Origin: Trypanosoma brucei gambiense DAL972
Taxonomy: Eukaryota; Euglenozoa; Kinetoplastea; Trypanosomatida; Trypanosomatidae
Length of the DNA stretch: 64,000 bases
Reading direction: 5' to 3'
Assembly: GCF_000210295.1 (NCBI RefSeq)
Contig: NC_026743.1
Coordinates: forward strand, 3,534,001-3,598,000
Shown here: piece by piece, positions 31,696 through 40,149 of the stretch
Numbering within the stretch: the first letter of the stretch is position 1
Layout of the letters: the number at the start of each line of letters is the position of its first letter
Notes under the pieces: generated by a model
Databases searched by the model: none
What the model saw: the letters and a program-made list of their open reading frames with translations, nothing else
Told to the model about the DNA's origin: nothing
Made by a program: the position numbers and the translations under genes

Positions 31696-32008
31696 CGCAA
31701 GTAGAAGACAACTCATACCTATTGATGTTCTCTTATAATGATTAGGGATACTTTTCATTTTAAAATTCTCTCACGTCGACCCTAATCAATATCTCCCCCT
31801 CTCCAAACAGTGTACCGTACTTCCTAGACAGGCATTAACTCTTCCTTTTTGCCTCTCCTACCCCACTCATTTCCTTTTTGTACTATCCTCATCAAATAGG
31901 AACGTTGGTTCACACCTTCACGACACGTAAAGCATTCACAATTACACCAAAAACATAATAATAACAGCAGCTTCCTTCTTTCCTTCCTATTACAAAATGC
32001 TTTTCCTT
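31696..32008. other. Unique spacer before the tandem array
   Basis: This is AT- and pyrimidine-rich spacer with no gene. It is not part of the repeat unit: the sequence shared with the later units begins at about 32009 (CTAATTGCCACAC). Confidence 0.6.
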
Positions 32009-32070
32009 CTAATTGCCACACTCTCGTACTTTCATCTGTATTGTTTCTCCATTTGCTCTTTCCTTAATTT

Positions 32071-32072
32071 AG
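32071..32072 (+). promoter_or_regulatory. Candidate trans-splice acceptor, array copy 1
   Basis: This AG follows the tract TTGTTTCTCCATTTGCTCTT and is conserved exactly in all three units. It gives a 53-nt leader with no upstream ATG. Confidence 0.6.
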
Positions 32073-32125
32073 CGCAAACGTCACACACTGTGTTTTGAGA
32101 AACTTCTACACTTTGTGAAATTACA

Positions 32126-32818
32126 ATGGTGGTCATACATAGTGGACTTGTAACTCCCGTATTGGAAATTATGTCACTAGTTAAGCCGTTACCTTTTGAT
32201 GTGGATGTGTTGTTGGATGAACATCCCGATATGACAGTTTATCATCGCCCTCCATTGCAGAGCCGTGGTAGTGGAAGTAAATATATTTGCAATCATCATC
32301 CTGTTGAATTGCTTTCTTATGAAGTGTACCTGTGTGATACGGAAGATGAACCAGTTGTCGATTTTGAAGTGAGTAACCGAATTGTCGTACGATATCAACT
32401 TAACCCGTATTGTGCTGCTCAACTTTCACACCTTCGTGGGTTTGAGCCTCTCGTATATCCCTACGAGAGCCGTTACCTCCGTCCTGCGTATGTGGAAGTT
32501 GCACATGACTCTGGCGGTTGTTGTTTCAATGGTAGCGGATCATCATATGGCATTAATGTTTGTGTGGCTCCCACTGATATTTTTGCTGGTTTCCCTCGCT
32601 CCAATAATGGTGATGATGCTGTTATTTACTCTACGGTACCACACATCAGGAAACTCCTACAGCGGCCCTTTTCCCCCTTTATGGAATGTGGTCCCTTAAT
32701 TGCGGATGATGTTTTCTTTCATTGGGATACCCTTGGTTTGCTTAGTTTGACTGATACGTGTGATTTGGGCATGTTCACAATTGAGGGTGTGTGTGGTGTA
32801 TCCTCACATGTTATGTAA
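32126..32818 (+). CDS. Tandem-array protein, copy 1 (230 residues, unknown)
   Basis: I do not recognise this family. The 230-residue product starts MVVIHSGLVTPVLEIMSLVK and has no signal peptide or membrane helix that I can see. It contains about ten cysteines, including a CC pair near residue 132, and many aromatic and His residues (ICNHHPVELL near 55; FHW near 198). It looks like a compact beta-rich globular protein, but that is only an impression. It differs from copy 2 in three short patches (residues 83-85, 99-116, 198-203) and at Asp128, which is Gly in the other copies. Copy 1 and copy 3 are otherwise almost identical, including patches 99-116 and 198-203. Codons are AT-richer at third positions than in neighbouring genes. 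Confidence 0.8.
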   Translation: MVVIHSGLVTPVLEIMSLVKPLPFDVDVLLDEHPDMTVYHRPPLQSRGSGSKYICNHHPVELLSYEVYLCDTEDEPVVDFEVSNRIVVRYQLNPYCAAQLSHLRGFEPLVYPYESRYLRPAYVEVAHDSGGCCFNGSGSSYGINVCVAPTDIFAGFPRSNNGDDAVIYSTVPHIRKLLQRPFSPFMECGPLIADDVFFHWDTLGLLSLTDTCDLGMFTIEGVCGVSSHVM

Positions 32819-33354
32819 TTTGCACTGAAATGCGTCATTACTTAATATGTGAAGGGTGCTATTGTTATTTTATTCCCTTTATTATTATATCACATGAGTC
32901 TCCCGCTACAATCACGTGGCATTGTGCTGTGTGTCATCGGGTAGTTTAATATATTTATATATACATATATTTATATATACATATATATATATATATATTT
33001 TTTTTTCTCCTTCACATAATTTTTGTGGACGGTAGTTAATAATGCAGTATTTTTAATTGATTAGTGTCCTGGGGTTCTTCATCGTATTTGTTGATATGTT
33101 TGCTTGTTTGTTTCTATTACTTACATAACTGTTATATATATATATATTTTAAAATATTTTTTTTCTTACCGTTGTCACTCTTTCATTTTCTTTTCTGCAA
33201 CCGATTGTTATCATACTTCCTTTGTCTAACTACATCACTAATTGCCACACTCTCGTACTTTCATCTGTATTGTTTCTCCATTTGCTCTTTCCTTAATTTA
33301 GCGCAAACGTCACACACTGTGTTTTGAGAAACTTCTACACTTTGTGAAATTACA
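32819..33354. other. Array spacer between copies 1 and 2
   Basis: The spacer holds the shared 3' UTR, TA microsatellites (about 32950-32998 and 33133-33149), then a pyrimidine tract and AG for copy 2. No additional gene is present. Confidence 0.7.
33300..33301 (+). promoter_or_regulatory. Candidate trans-splice acceptor, array copy 2
   Basis: It has the same sequence context as in copy 1, 53 nt before the ATG at 33355. Confidence 0.6.
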
Positions 33355-34050
33355 ATGGTGGTCATACATAGTGGACTTGTAACTCCCGTATTGGAAATTA
33401 TGTCACTAGTTAAGCCGTTACCTTTTGATGTGGATGTGTTGTTGGATGAACATCCCGATATGACAGTTTATCATCGCCCTCCATTGCAGAGCCGTGGTAG
33501 TGGAAGTAAATATATTTGCAATCATCATCCTGTTGAATTGCTTTCTTATGAAGTGTACCTGTGTGATACGGAAGATGAACCAGTTGTCGATTTTGAAGTG
33601 AATAGTCAAATTGTCGTACGATATCAACTTAACCCGTATTGTGCTGCTTCAGAGTTTCCATTTCCTCGTGTGTTTGGAAATACAATCTACCGTAACCAAA
33701 GACCTTACCTCCGTCCTGCGTATGTGGAAGTTGCACATGGCTCTGGCGGTTGTTGTTTCAATGGTAGCGGATCATCATATGGCATTAATGTTTGTGTGGC
33801 TCCCACTGATATTTTTGCTGGTTTCCCTCGCTCCAATAATGGTGATGATGCTGTTATTTACTCTACGGTACCCCACATCAGGAAACTCCTACAGCGGCCC
33901 TTTTCCCCCTTTATGGAATGTGGTCCCTTAATTGCGGATGATGTTTTTGTAAGGTGGGGAAGTAGCGGTTTGCTTAGTTTGACTGATACGTGTGATTTGG
34001 GCATGTTCACAATTGAGGGTGTGTGTGGTGTATCCTCACATGTTATGTAA
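33355..34050 (+). CDS. Tandem-array protein, copy 2 (231 residues, divergent patches)
   Basis: This is the odd member of the array. Outside the patches it matches copies 1 and 3 almost base for base. From residue 99 it reads SEFPFPRVFGNTIYRNQRPYL, where copies 1 and 3 read QLSHLRGFEPLVYPYESRYL, with one extra residue and no obvious similarity. Near residue 199 it reads FVRWGSSGLL against FFHWDTLGLL. Residues 83-85 are NSQ, against SNR (copy 1) and DSQ (copy 3). The frame is intact and the stop is in the same place. I infer a paralogue that diverged or acquired segments by conversion while the rest was homogenised. Function unknown. Confidence 0.8.
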   Translation: MVVIHSGLVTPVLEIMSLVKPLPFDVDVLLDEHPDMTVYHRPPLQSRGSGSKYICNHHPVELLSYEVYLCDTEDEPVVDFEVNSQIVVRYQLNPYCAASEFPFPRVFGNTIYRNQRPYLRPAYVEVAHGSGGCCFNGSGSSYGINVCVAPTDIFAGFPRSNNGDDAVIYSTVPHIRKLLQRPFSPFMECGPLIADDVFVRWGSSGLLSLTDTCDLGMFTIEGVCGVSSHVM

Positions 34051-34562
34051 TTTGCACTGAAATGCGTCATTACTTAATATGTGAAGGGTGCTATTGTTAT
34101 TTTATTCCCTTTATTATTATATCACATGAGTCTCCCGCTACAATCACGTGGCATTGTGCTGTGTGTCATCGGGTAGTTTAATATATTTATATATACATAT
34201 ATTTATATATATTTTTCTCCTTCACATAATTTTTGTGGACGGTAGTTAATAATGCAGTATTTTTAATTGATTAGTGTCCTGGGGTTCTTCATCGTATTTG
34301 TTGATATGTTTGATTGTTTGTTTCTATTACTTACATAACTGTTATATATATATATTTTAATATATATTTTTTCTTACCGTTGTCACTCTTTCATTTTCTT
34401 TTCTGCAACCGATTGTTATCATACTTCCTTTGTCTAACTACATCACTAATTGCCACACTCTCGTACTTTCATCTGTATTGTTTCTCCATTTGCTCTTTCC
34501 TTAATTTAGCGCAAACGTCACACACTGTGTTTTGAGAAACTTCTACACTTTGTGAAATTACA
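34051..34562. other. Array spacer between copies 2 and 3
   Basis: It has the same organisation as the previous spacer, with shorter TA arrays. No gene is present. Confidence 0.7.
34508..34509 (+). promoter_or_regulatory. Candidate trans-splice acceptor, array copy 3
   Basis: It has the same context as in copies 1 and 2, 53 nt before the ATG at 34563. Confidence 0.6.
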
Positions 34563-35255
34563 ATGGTGGTCATACATAGTGGACTTGTAACTCCCGTATT
34601 GGAAATTATGTCACTAGTTAAGCCGTTACCTTTTGATGTGGATGTGTTGTTGGATGAACATCCCGATATGACAGTTTATCATCGCCCTCCATTGCAGAGC
34701 CGTGGTAGTGGAAGTAAATATATTTGCAATCATCATCCTGTTGAATTGCTTTCTTATGAAGTGTACCTGTGTGATACGGAAGATGAACCAGTTGTCGATT
34801 TTGAAGTGGATAGTCAAATTGTCGTACGATATCAACTTAACCCGTATTGTGCTGCTCAACTTTCACACCTTCGTGGGTTTGAGCCTCTCGTATATCCCTA
34901 CGAGAGCCGTTACCTCCGTCCTGCGTATGTGGAAGTTGCACATGGCTCTGGCGGTTGTTGTTTCAATGGTAGCGGATCATCATATGGCATTAATGTTTGT
35001 GTGGCTCCCACTGATATTTTTGCTGGTTTCCCTCGCTCCAATAATGGTGATGATGCTGTTATTTACTCTACGGTACCCCACATCAGGAAACTCCTACAGC
35101 GGCCCTTTTCCCCCTTTATGGAATGTGGTCCCTTAATTGCGGATGATGTTTTCTTTCATTGGGATACCCTTGGTTTGCTTAGTTTGACTGATACGTGTGA
35201 TTTGGGCATGTTCACAATTGAGGGTGTGTGTGGTGTATCCTCACATGTTATGTAA
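34563..35255 (+). CDS. Tandem-array protein, copy 3 (230 residues, unknown)
   Basis: The product is nearly identical to copy 1. Differences are at residues 83-85 (DSQ for SNR) and Gly128 for Asp128; the patches 99-116 and 198-203 are as in copy 1. At 83-85 and 128 it is closer to copy 2, so it is a mosaic of the other two. Function unknown. Its 3' flank lacks the final part of the repeat unit, so its mRNA may have a different 3' end from those of copies 1 and 2. Confidence 0.8.
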   Translation: MVVIHSGLVTPVLEIMSLVKPLPFDVDVLLDEHPDMTVYHRPPLQSRGSGSKYICNHHPVELLSYEVYLCDTEDEPVVDFEVDSQIVVRYQLNPYCAAQLSHLRGFEPLVYPYESRYLRPAYVEVAHGSGGCCFNGSGSSYGINVCVAPTDIFAGFPRSNNGDDAVIYSTVPHIRKLLQRPFSPFMECGPLIADDVFFHWDTLGLLSLTDTCDLGMFTIEGVCGVSSHVM

Positions 35256-35692
35256 TTTGCACTGAAATGCGTCATTACTTAATATGTGAAGGGTGCTATT
35301 GTTATTTTATTCCCTTTATTATTATATCACATGAGTCTCCCGCTACAATCACGTGGCATTGTGCTGTGTGTCATCGGGTAGTTTAATATATTCATATATA
35401 CATATATTTATATATACATATATATATATATATATACTTTTTTTCTCCTTCACATAATTTTTGTGGACGGTAGTTAATAATGCAGTATTTTTAATTGATT
35501 AGTGTCCTGGGGTTCTTTTTTTGTCTTTTTTATTTTTGTTTTTTGCTTTAAAATAAAATTTGATCTTTATTTAAGCTACCTCTATTGTTCAGTGGTTGGT
35601 TGGTTATCGTTATGGATGATGAGAGGTTGTATGTGTGTTTTTTTTTGACCTTTTTTTATTTGAGAAAGGGAAGGTTTGTGTAGTTGCAGGCA
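35256..35692. other. End of array and spacer upstream of RPS13
   Basis: The shared array 3' UTR with a TA microsatellite (about 35386-35436) runs to about 35519. T-rich unique DNA with the RPS13 splice tract follows. Confidence 0.7.
35663..35664 (+). promoter_or_regulatory. Candidate trans-splice acceptor for RPS13
   Basis: This AG follows an almost pure T tract (about 35639-35661). It gives a 28-nt leader to the ATG at 35693; short leaders are usual for ribosomal protein mRNAs in trypanosomes. Confidence 0.5.
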
Positions 35693-36148
35693 ATGGTGCG
35701 CATGCATGGTAATGGTCATGGCAAGGCTGCATCGGCCTTGCCGTACCGCCGGACACCACCGACGTGGTTGAAATCCTCCAGCCGCGATGTTATCGATGCC
35801 GTTTGCAAGTTGGCAAAAAAGGGGCTTTCACCAAGTCGTATTGGCATGCAACTTCGTGACTCGATGGGTATCGCGCAAGTGAAAAATGTGACTGGCCGCA
35901 AAATTTTGCGCATTTTAAAGCACAAGGGCATGGCGCCTGAGATCCCTGAGGATTTGTACTGCTTAATTAAGCGGGCAACTCAAATGCGTAAACACCTTGA
36001 GCGCAACACGAAAGATAAGGATACGAAGTTCCGTCTTATTTTGGTTGAGTCCCGCATTCACCGCCTTGCACGGTATTACAGACGCGTGAAGCAACTTCCG
36101 CCCACGTGGAAATATGAGTCTAGCACGGCTTCAGCCATGGTTGCATGA
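35693..36148 (+). CDS. RPS13: 40S ribosomal protein S13 (uS15)
   Basis: The 151-residue product has exactly the length of human RPS13 and aligns throughout. Shared segments include [81 protein letters not shown] and the C-terminal [13 protein letters not shown]. It is a small-subunit protein that binds the central domain of 18S rRNA. The frame is open to a TTG three codons upstream, but the conserved start is MVRMHG at 35693. Confidence 0.98.
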   Translation: MVRMHGNGHGKAASALPYRRTPPTWLKSSSRDVIDAVCKLAKKGLSPSRIGMQLRDSMGIAQVKNVTGRKILRILKHKGMAPEIPEDLYCLIKRATQMRKHLERNTKDKDTKFRLILVESRIHRLARYYRRVKQLPPTWKYESSTASAMVA

Positions 36149-36671
36149 GCATTTTTTTTTCTTGTGTTTCCTGCCTTGTTGCTTGCGATCTTTTCCGCTC
36201 CCTGACATTTTTATTTTGGTAACTTCTAACTCGCATTTTGTTAATACTCAAAAGTGGGTGACGGTCTATCTTGAAGGTTGCGTCGACATCTCTTGCATTA
36301 CCGTTGACTTTGTTCGAGTTATCTCTGCGGTACCTCTTTCCCCACATTCTTCCGTTTGTCTTCTAGTAAGCGTATCTTTATTTGTGTTGTTAAGGAGGAT
36401 CAGTGCTGTGGGAGCGGAGAGTAGTCGTCGAAGTCAAGAAGTAGTGCAACTTTGTGCGAAAAGGTTTTTTTTTCTATTTTTGTGAAAAGGTGTCCAAGCA
36501 CCTGGGTAGTGCGGCTTTTTCGGATTAGACAGAAAGCCAGAAGGGGTAAAGGCGGTATTTGTCACGGTACAACGGCTTTGAGGTATTGGCCACTTTCCAA
36601 CTGCCTTTTATCGAATTCGCGAAGCGTGGAATTAGGTTCCCTTCATCTTTTTATTTTTATACTCCTAGAAA
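36149..36671. other. Spacer between RPS13 and the SNARE gene
   Basis: No gene is supported. Pyrimidine stretches near 36150-36200 and 36640-36665 are present; the second ends in TAG only 3 nt before the SNARE ATG, so an earlier AG is more likely to be used. Confidence 0.6.
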
Positions 36672-37439
36672 ATGGCGTCAAAGGGTTGTTTCATTGCCGT
36701 TCTTATAGCACGTACGCATGATCATGTCCCTTTGTGTAGTTTTACCGATGAAAACTACGCCAATTGGAATCAGATCAGGCAACAGGAGCAGCGTATTCTT
36801 GAGCGAATGGAGTCGCCGGCGTCGGTACCAGATTCAGCAGGGACGAGAGGAAGTTACTACCAGAGCTTTGACCATAAGGACTGTATTTACTTTGCATTTC
36901 AGGATGCGGGGACGGGGTTGACGATTATCACCGTTTTAAACAAACTTCTTTTGCGCAATTCCAGTGACGTTACGTCGACTAACCATCTTGCGTGTAGTCT
37001 GTTAGACATGATCTTCTCTGAGTTCACGCAGGCTTACTCCACATCCGAGATTTCAGCCAGGACAGTTCGTCCCTTTCAGTTTATAAAATTTGAATCCACT
37101 CTAGAAAAACTCATACACCGCGTGCAACGCGAACGACAAAACGATGTTGTTAGCGATTCGCACGGTGGACAGCGACGTCAGGTTAATACGCAGTACGATG
37201 CAATTAAACAGGAGCTAACAGACGTTCACTTCGTTATGCGCAAGAACTTGGAAGACCTTATGGTGCGTGGGGAGAAACTTGAGACAATGAATCAGTTTAG
37301 CGCCCAGCTGGTGGATGAAAGCTCTCGGTTCTACAAGAAGACGGCTCGCATGAACAGGATGCGTTTGTTAAAACTGTACGGCCCTCCTGCTGTAGTGATT
37401 AGCATTCTAGCTCTCTTCTTCTACCTCTACCTGTTCTAA
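36672..37439 (+). CDS. SEC22: Sec22-like R-SNARE with longin domain
   Basis: This is a 255-residue SNARE of the longin type, expected to act in ER-Golgi membrane fusion. The N-terminal longin domain (about 1-135) starts CFIAVLIARTHDHVPLCSF and contains YFAFQDAGTGLTIITVLN and a later QFIKFESTLEKLI. A charged linker leads to a SNARE helix (about 175-225). Its central layer is the arginine in NLEDLMVRGEKLETM, which matches VLQRGE of Sec22 and makes it an R-SNARE. A single C-terminal membrane anchor follows (VVISILALFFYLYLF), with almost no lumenal tail. The length is slightly above the usual 215 residues because of a longer N-terminal loop and linker. Ykt6 is excluded by the membrane anchor; a VAMP7-like identity is less likely. 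Confidence 0.85.
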   Translation: MASKGCFIAVLIARTHDHVPLCSFTDENYANWNQIRQQEQRILERMESPASVPDSAGTRGSYYQSFDHKDCIYFAFQDAGTGLTIITVLNKLLLRNSSDVTSTNHLACSLLDMIFSEFTQAYSTSEISARTVRPFQFIKFESTLEKLIHRVQRERQNDVVSDSHGGQRRQVNTQYDAIKQELTDVHFVMRKNLEDLMVRGEKLETMNQFSAQLVDESSRFYKKTARMNRMRLLKLYGPPAVVISILALFFYLYLF

Positions 37440-38190
37440 CGAAACTGTGTAATTATCGCCACGACAGGTGTTGATATTAGTTTATGCTTCATCATTCCGT
37501 GAGAGTAGCGGGAAGAAAACGTCGTTTAATATGGTGGGGTCACTGACTCGGTTTTATGAGTAGAGGGAGTCTGGCGATATAAACTCGGTTTTGTGCAATT
37601 TCGTTCCAAGTCAGGGAAATCAGAAGGTGTTACTTAATTGATGAAGGCCACTCCGTCATGGATGGCGGTGAAGGCAAGGTGGAAGTGCCACAAAGAAACC
37701 GAAGTGACTGTGAAGGAAGGGAATAAGGAAAGGAAATGTGGGTGTTGTACGATAATGGCACTACTGATACTGAGGTTTTTTAGTTGTGAAGTCCTCAAAA
37801 ACGCGCATGTGTATCAATGCCTTTCACATTTATCTTTTTAGCTTAGTGTTTTGTGTGCGCCATCATGTACCGGTCGGGCCTCTCTGCTATCGTGTTTGAG
37901 CTGGTCCCCGTGACAGATAACTTTCTGACTTCGCTCTCCTCGCTCTGTTCCCTGGTTCGTCATTAACTATTAACCCCTCCCACAACTGCTAAACTGTGCA
38001 CTGATAGCCAGTCTCGCCTTTTCGTTGCTCTTGTTGTTTTAGTTTTTTTTGGAAAAGAACCGAGCTTTATCAACGGCAGTAAGAGTCGTTTCGAGCACAG
38101 TTAGGAAGGAAAGAAGCATCGTTTTTCTCTTTCTTTTTTCCCCTTTTACCCTCTGGGACAGGAAGAAGAAAGCGTAAATACTTGGTCTGC
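37440..38190. other. Spacer between the SNARE and UMP1-like genes
   Basis: No gene is supported. A 67-codon frame at 37638-37841 is not convincing. The strong pyrimidine tract is at about 38121-38155. Confidence 0.6.
38160..38161 (+). promoter_or_regulatory. Candidate trans-splice acceptor for the UMP1-like gene
   Basis: The tract at 38121-38152 ends in ...GGGACAG. The leader to the ATG at 38191 would be 29 nt, which supports that ATG rather than the in-frame TTG at 38182. Confidence 0.5.
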
Positions 38191-38565
38191 ATGTCATTGA
38201 GGGAGATTGAACTTGCCCAGGTGCAACCACGGGAGCACCTCCTTCACCCGTGTGATGTGATCCAACGAAGCGCATTTCAGCGTGACAATGCGGAGCGGTT
38301 GCATCGTATACGCACGACACTTGGCTGGGGTGCGGCTGCTGATACCGCTCTTACAGAAACAACGCTCCTCTCGTCTCGCCGTCTCGGTGCATTGCCAAGC
38401 AGCTTTGCGTTATATCACCATTACCGCGGTACCGCGTCGGAGTTGACACCGATGGATATATATGGCCAACCGGAGGATGATCCCAACGTGCAACCGTCAT
38501 CCCGATCCGTGGTTGAGAAGCTTGTGTATGGGCATGAGTTGACGATGAAGAACATGGGGATGTAG
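38191..38565 (+). CDS. UMP1: Putative proteasome maturation factor UMP1 (POMP)
   Basis: This small protein (124 residues) shows the UMP1/POMP pattern. A hydrophilic N-terminus is followed by HPCDVIQRSAFQRDNAERLHRIRTTLGW (compare HPLE...FQLNQ...LR..QG in POMP). Then come the LGALPSSFALYHHYRG segment (compare RLPFLSSSNLSLDVLRG), ELTPMDIYGQPEDDP (compare IGFEDILNDP) and a C-terminal VVEKLVYGHEL (compare MVEYKLGL). UMP1 chaperones 20S core assembly and is the first substrate of the new proteasome. The identity rests on order and spacing of these short motifs, so it is probable rather than certain. All of it is soluble; no signal or membrane segment is present. Confidence 0.6.
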   Translation: MSLREIELAQVQPREHLLHPCDVIQRSAFQRDNAERLHRIRTTLGWGAAADTALTETTLLSSRRLGALPSSFALYHHYRGTASELTPMDIYGQPEDDPNVQPSSRSVVEKLVYGHELTMKNMGM

Positions 38566-39060
38566 GATGCAGTGGAACCTGATCATTGGGTCTGCTTCGT
38601 CCTTCTATTTCGCAATGCATCCCACTCACGTGCTCCGTACCTGAAGCGCGAATGTAGCAAGAGATTCTTACGGTTTTATTCGCACCTGCACCGTTTGGGC
38701 AATTGCGTTTTAGTTCACCTCATCTTTGGTTGTCCAAACGCTTTTATTTGATACTTCCCTCTTCTTTCCGCGTGTTCTATACTCGTTTCCTCTGCAGTCA
38801 GGAGGGGTCACGTTTGGTCATTACGTTGTTGTTGTCTGGACCCTACCTGCTAGGCTGTTATCACAACGGCTCTAACACTTCATATCACTAATCCATTATT
38901 TTTCCTCATCGCTTCCCCTACTCTTCTTTTCCTTTCTTATGTCCTGCATCACGGGTAACTGATTTTTTTTTTTCCACGGCTGGCACCGAATGATCAGGGC
39001 ATACATTGCCTTCCCTCCCAAAGGCGATCCCACAGTGCTGAGGAGAGGAAGCCTCGGTCC
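38566..39060. other. Spacer upstream of RPC11
   Basis: No gene is supported. T/C-rich tracts lie at 38740-38790, 38890-38940 and a T-run at 38963-38973. Confidence 0.6.
38996..38997 (+). promoter_or_regulatory. Candidate trans-splice acceptor for RPC11
   Basis: This AG comes after the T-run at 38963-38973. The leader would be about 63 nt and contains no ATG. Confidence 0.4.
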
Positions 39061-39441
39061 ATGTTTTTCTGTCCATTCTGTGGAACGCTACTGTTGATTG
39101 AGCCGGCCTATCCGTGCAATCGTTTCTCATGCTCCAGCTGCCGGTACGTCGTGCCAATTCAGTCACGGCGCCCGCTCACTATTAATCATTCGTTCCTAAA
39201 GTACAATAAGGTTGTGGATGATGACGATGAGAAGGGAAGCTCAAATACGGTGAAACGAGGCGTGAAAGAGGAGGAAGAGGTGGATGGAGGCCAGGTGATT
39301 ACTGTGCGTTGTCAGAATGATGAGAAGCAGTGCGATGGCGATCGGGCACACTACGTGCAGATACAGATGCGCTCCGCTGATGAACCGGCAACAACGTTCT
39401 TCAAGTGTTTGAAGTGTGGCTTCCAGTGGAAGCAGGATTAG
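39061..39441 (+). CDS. RPC11: RNA polymerase III subunit C11 (RPC10/POLR3K)
   Basis: This is the TFIIS-like zinc-ribbon subunit that gives RNA polymerase III its RNA-cleavage activity and helps termination and reinitiation. The 126 residues hold an N-terminal ribbon with C4-x2-C7 and C24-x2-C27 (FCPFCG... FSCSSCRYV). An acidic and basic linker follows, then the C-terminal ribbon with the catalytic hairpin QMRSADEPATTFFKC and CLKCGFQWK. Asp107 and Glu108 are the acidic pair used for cleavage. The first zinc knuckle of the second ribbon reads C84-x6-C91 rather than C-x2-C. The linker is about 15 residues longer than in the human protein (108 residues). Confidence 0.93.
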   Translation: MFFCPFCGTLLLIEPAYPCNRFSCSSCRYVVPIQSRRPLTINHSFLKYNKVVDDDDEKGSSNTVKRGVKEEEEVDGGQVITVRCQNDEKQCDGDRAHYVQIQMRSADEPATTFFKCLKCGFQWKQD

Positions 39442-40149
39442 GTCGTCAGTTGCCACGTTAACACACTCCCTAACCCAACATTTAAACCCCGTGCAATGCA
39501 CCTGCGGTTGCGGTTCTGTGGGTTGTAGGAACCGTTGCACCGGTGGATGTCCGACTAGAGGTGTGTGCTTCCGTATTGGGGTACTCGTAACCGTACCTCA
39601 TGGTTTTGAAAACTTGCTAACAGGTAGCGCCTGGGGTGACGGGGAGTAGAAGGTGGTATATTGTGGTGGCCGACCCCATGCACTACATATTGGGAGAAGA
39701 GGCTTGTGATGGTGGTGACAAGGCCTAGTGGCAGCGGGGTGCGCACAAGGGGCTGTTCGCCCGTTTACCGTTATATCCTCAGTTTTAATTGTATATATAT
39801 ATTTTGCTATTTCGCTCTGTTTCCTTGTTTTTTTCTTCGTTCACTTGCAGGAAGTTGTCTATTTCTTTTGTTTTTCTTGCTTTTACGGTGAAGCTAGCGT
39901 AGTAGGTTCGTTTGTACTGTACAGGAAGAAAGGGGCTGCGCAACGGCTGTCGCAGGTGCGCGGTAGGTCGTTCTAAGGGCAGGAAACCCCATAGATAGTG
40001 GTAGTTGAGGGGGAAAGGAAGCAGAAAAAGGGAAGCCAAGGGCGGCTGCGTGGATTCGTTTTGCTTCATTAGTTTTTACAGCCCTTTACCCTTTCCAACA
40101 GGCTTGGTATTCTCCAATTAACCTCTCGTAGCCATTGTTTCGGACTACG
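39442..40149. other. Spacer between RPC11 and the Vps39-like gene
   Basis: No gene is supported. A T/C-rich stretch lies at 39795-39895, and the probable splice tract is at about 40068-40100. Confidence 0.6.
40100..40101 (+). promoter_or_regulatory. Candidate trans-splice acceptor for the Vps39-like gene
   Basis: This AG follows TTTACAGCCCTTTACCCTTT and similar sequence. It gives a 48-nt leader to the ATG at 40150, which argues for that ATG over the in-frame TTG at 40135. Confidence 0.45.

Larger units (their letters stand above)
32009..35519 (+). repeat. Tandem direct repeat of three gene-bearing units
   Basis: Unit 1 is about 32009-33237 (1229 bp), unit 2 about 33238-34445 (1208 bp) and unit 3 about 34446-35519 (truncated, about 1075 bp). 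Each carries the same upstream pyrimidine tract and AG, a 53-nt leader, one gene, and a shared 3' UTR with a TA microsatellite. Units 1 and 2 also share a pyrimidine tract leading into the next unit. Unit 3 departs from the others after TGTCCTGGGGTTCTT, where unique DNA upstream of RPS13 begins. The length difference between units 1 and 2 comes mostly from the TA arrays. Confidence 0.95.

Noticed and set aside
32009..35519. Tandem repeat considered as a transposon or CRISPR-like array
   Set aside because: There are no terminal inverted repeats, target-site duplications, transposase or regular short spacers. The unit is a complete gene with its processing signals, as in ordinary trypanosome tandem gene arrays.
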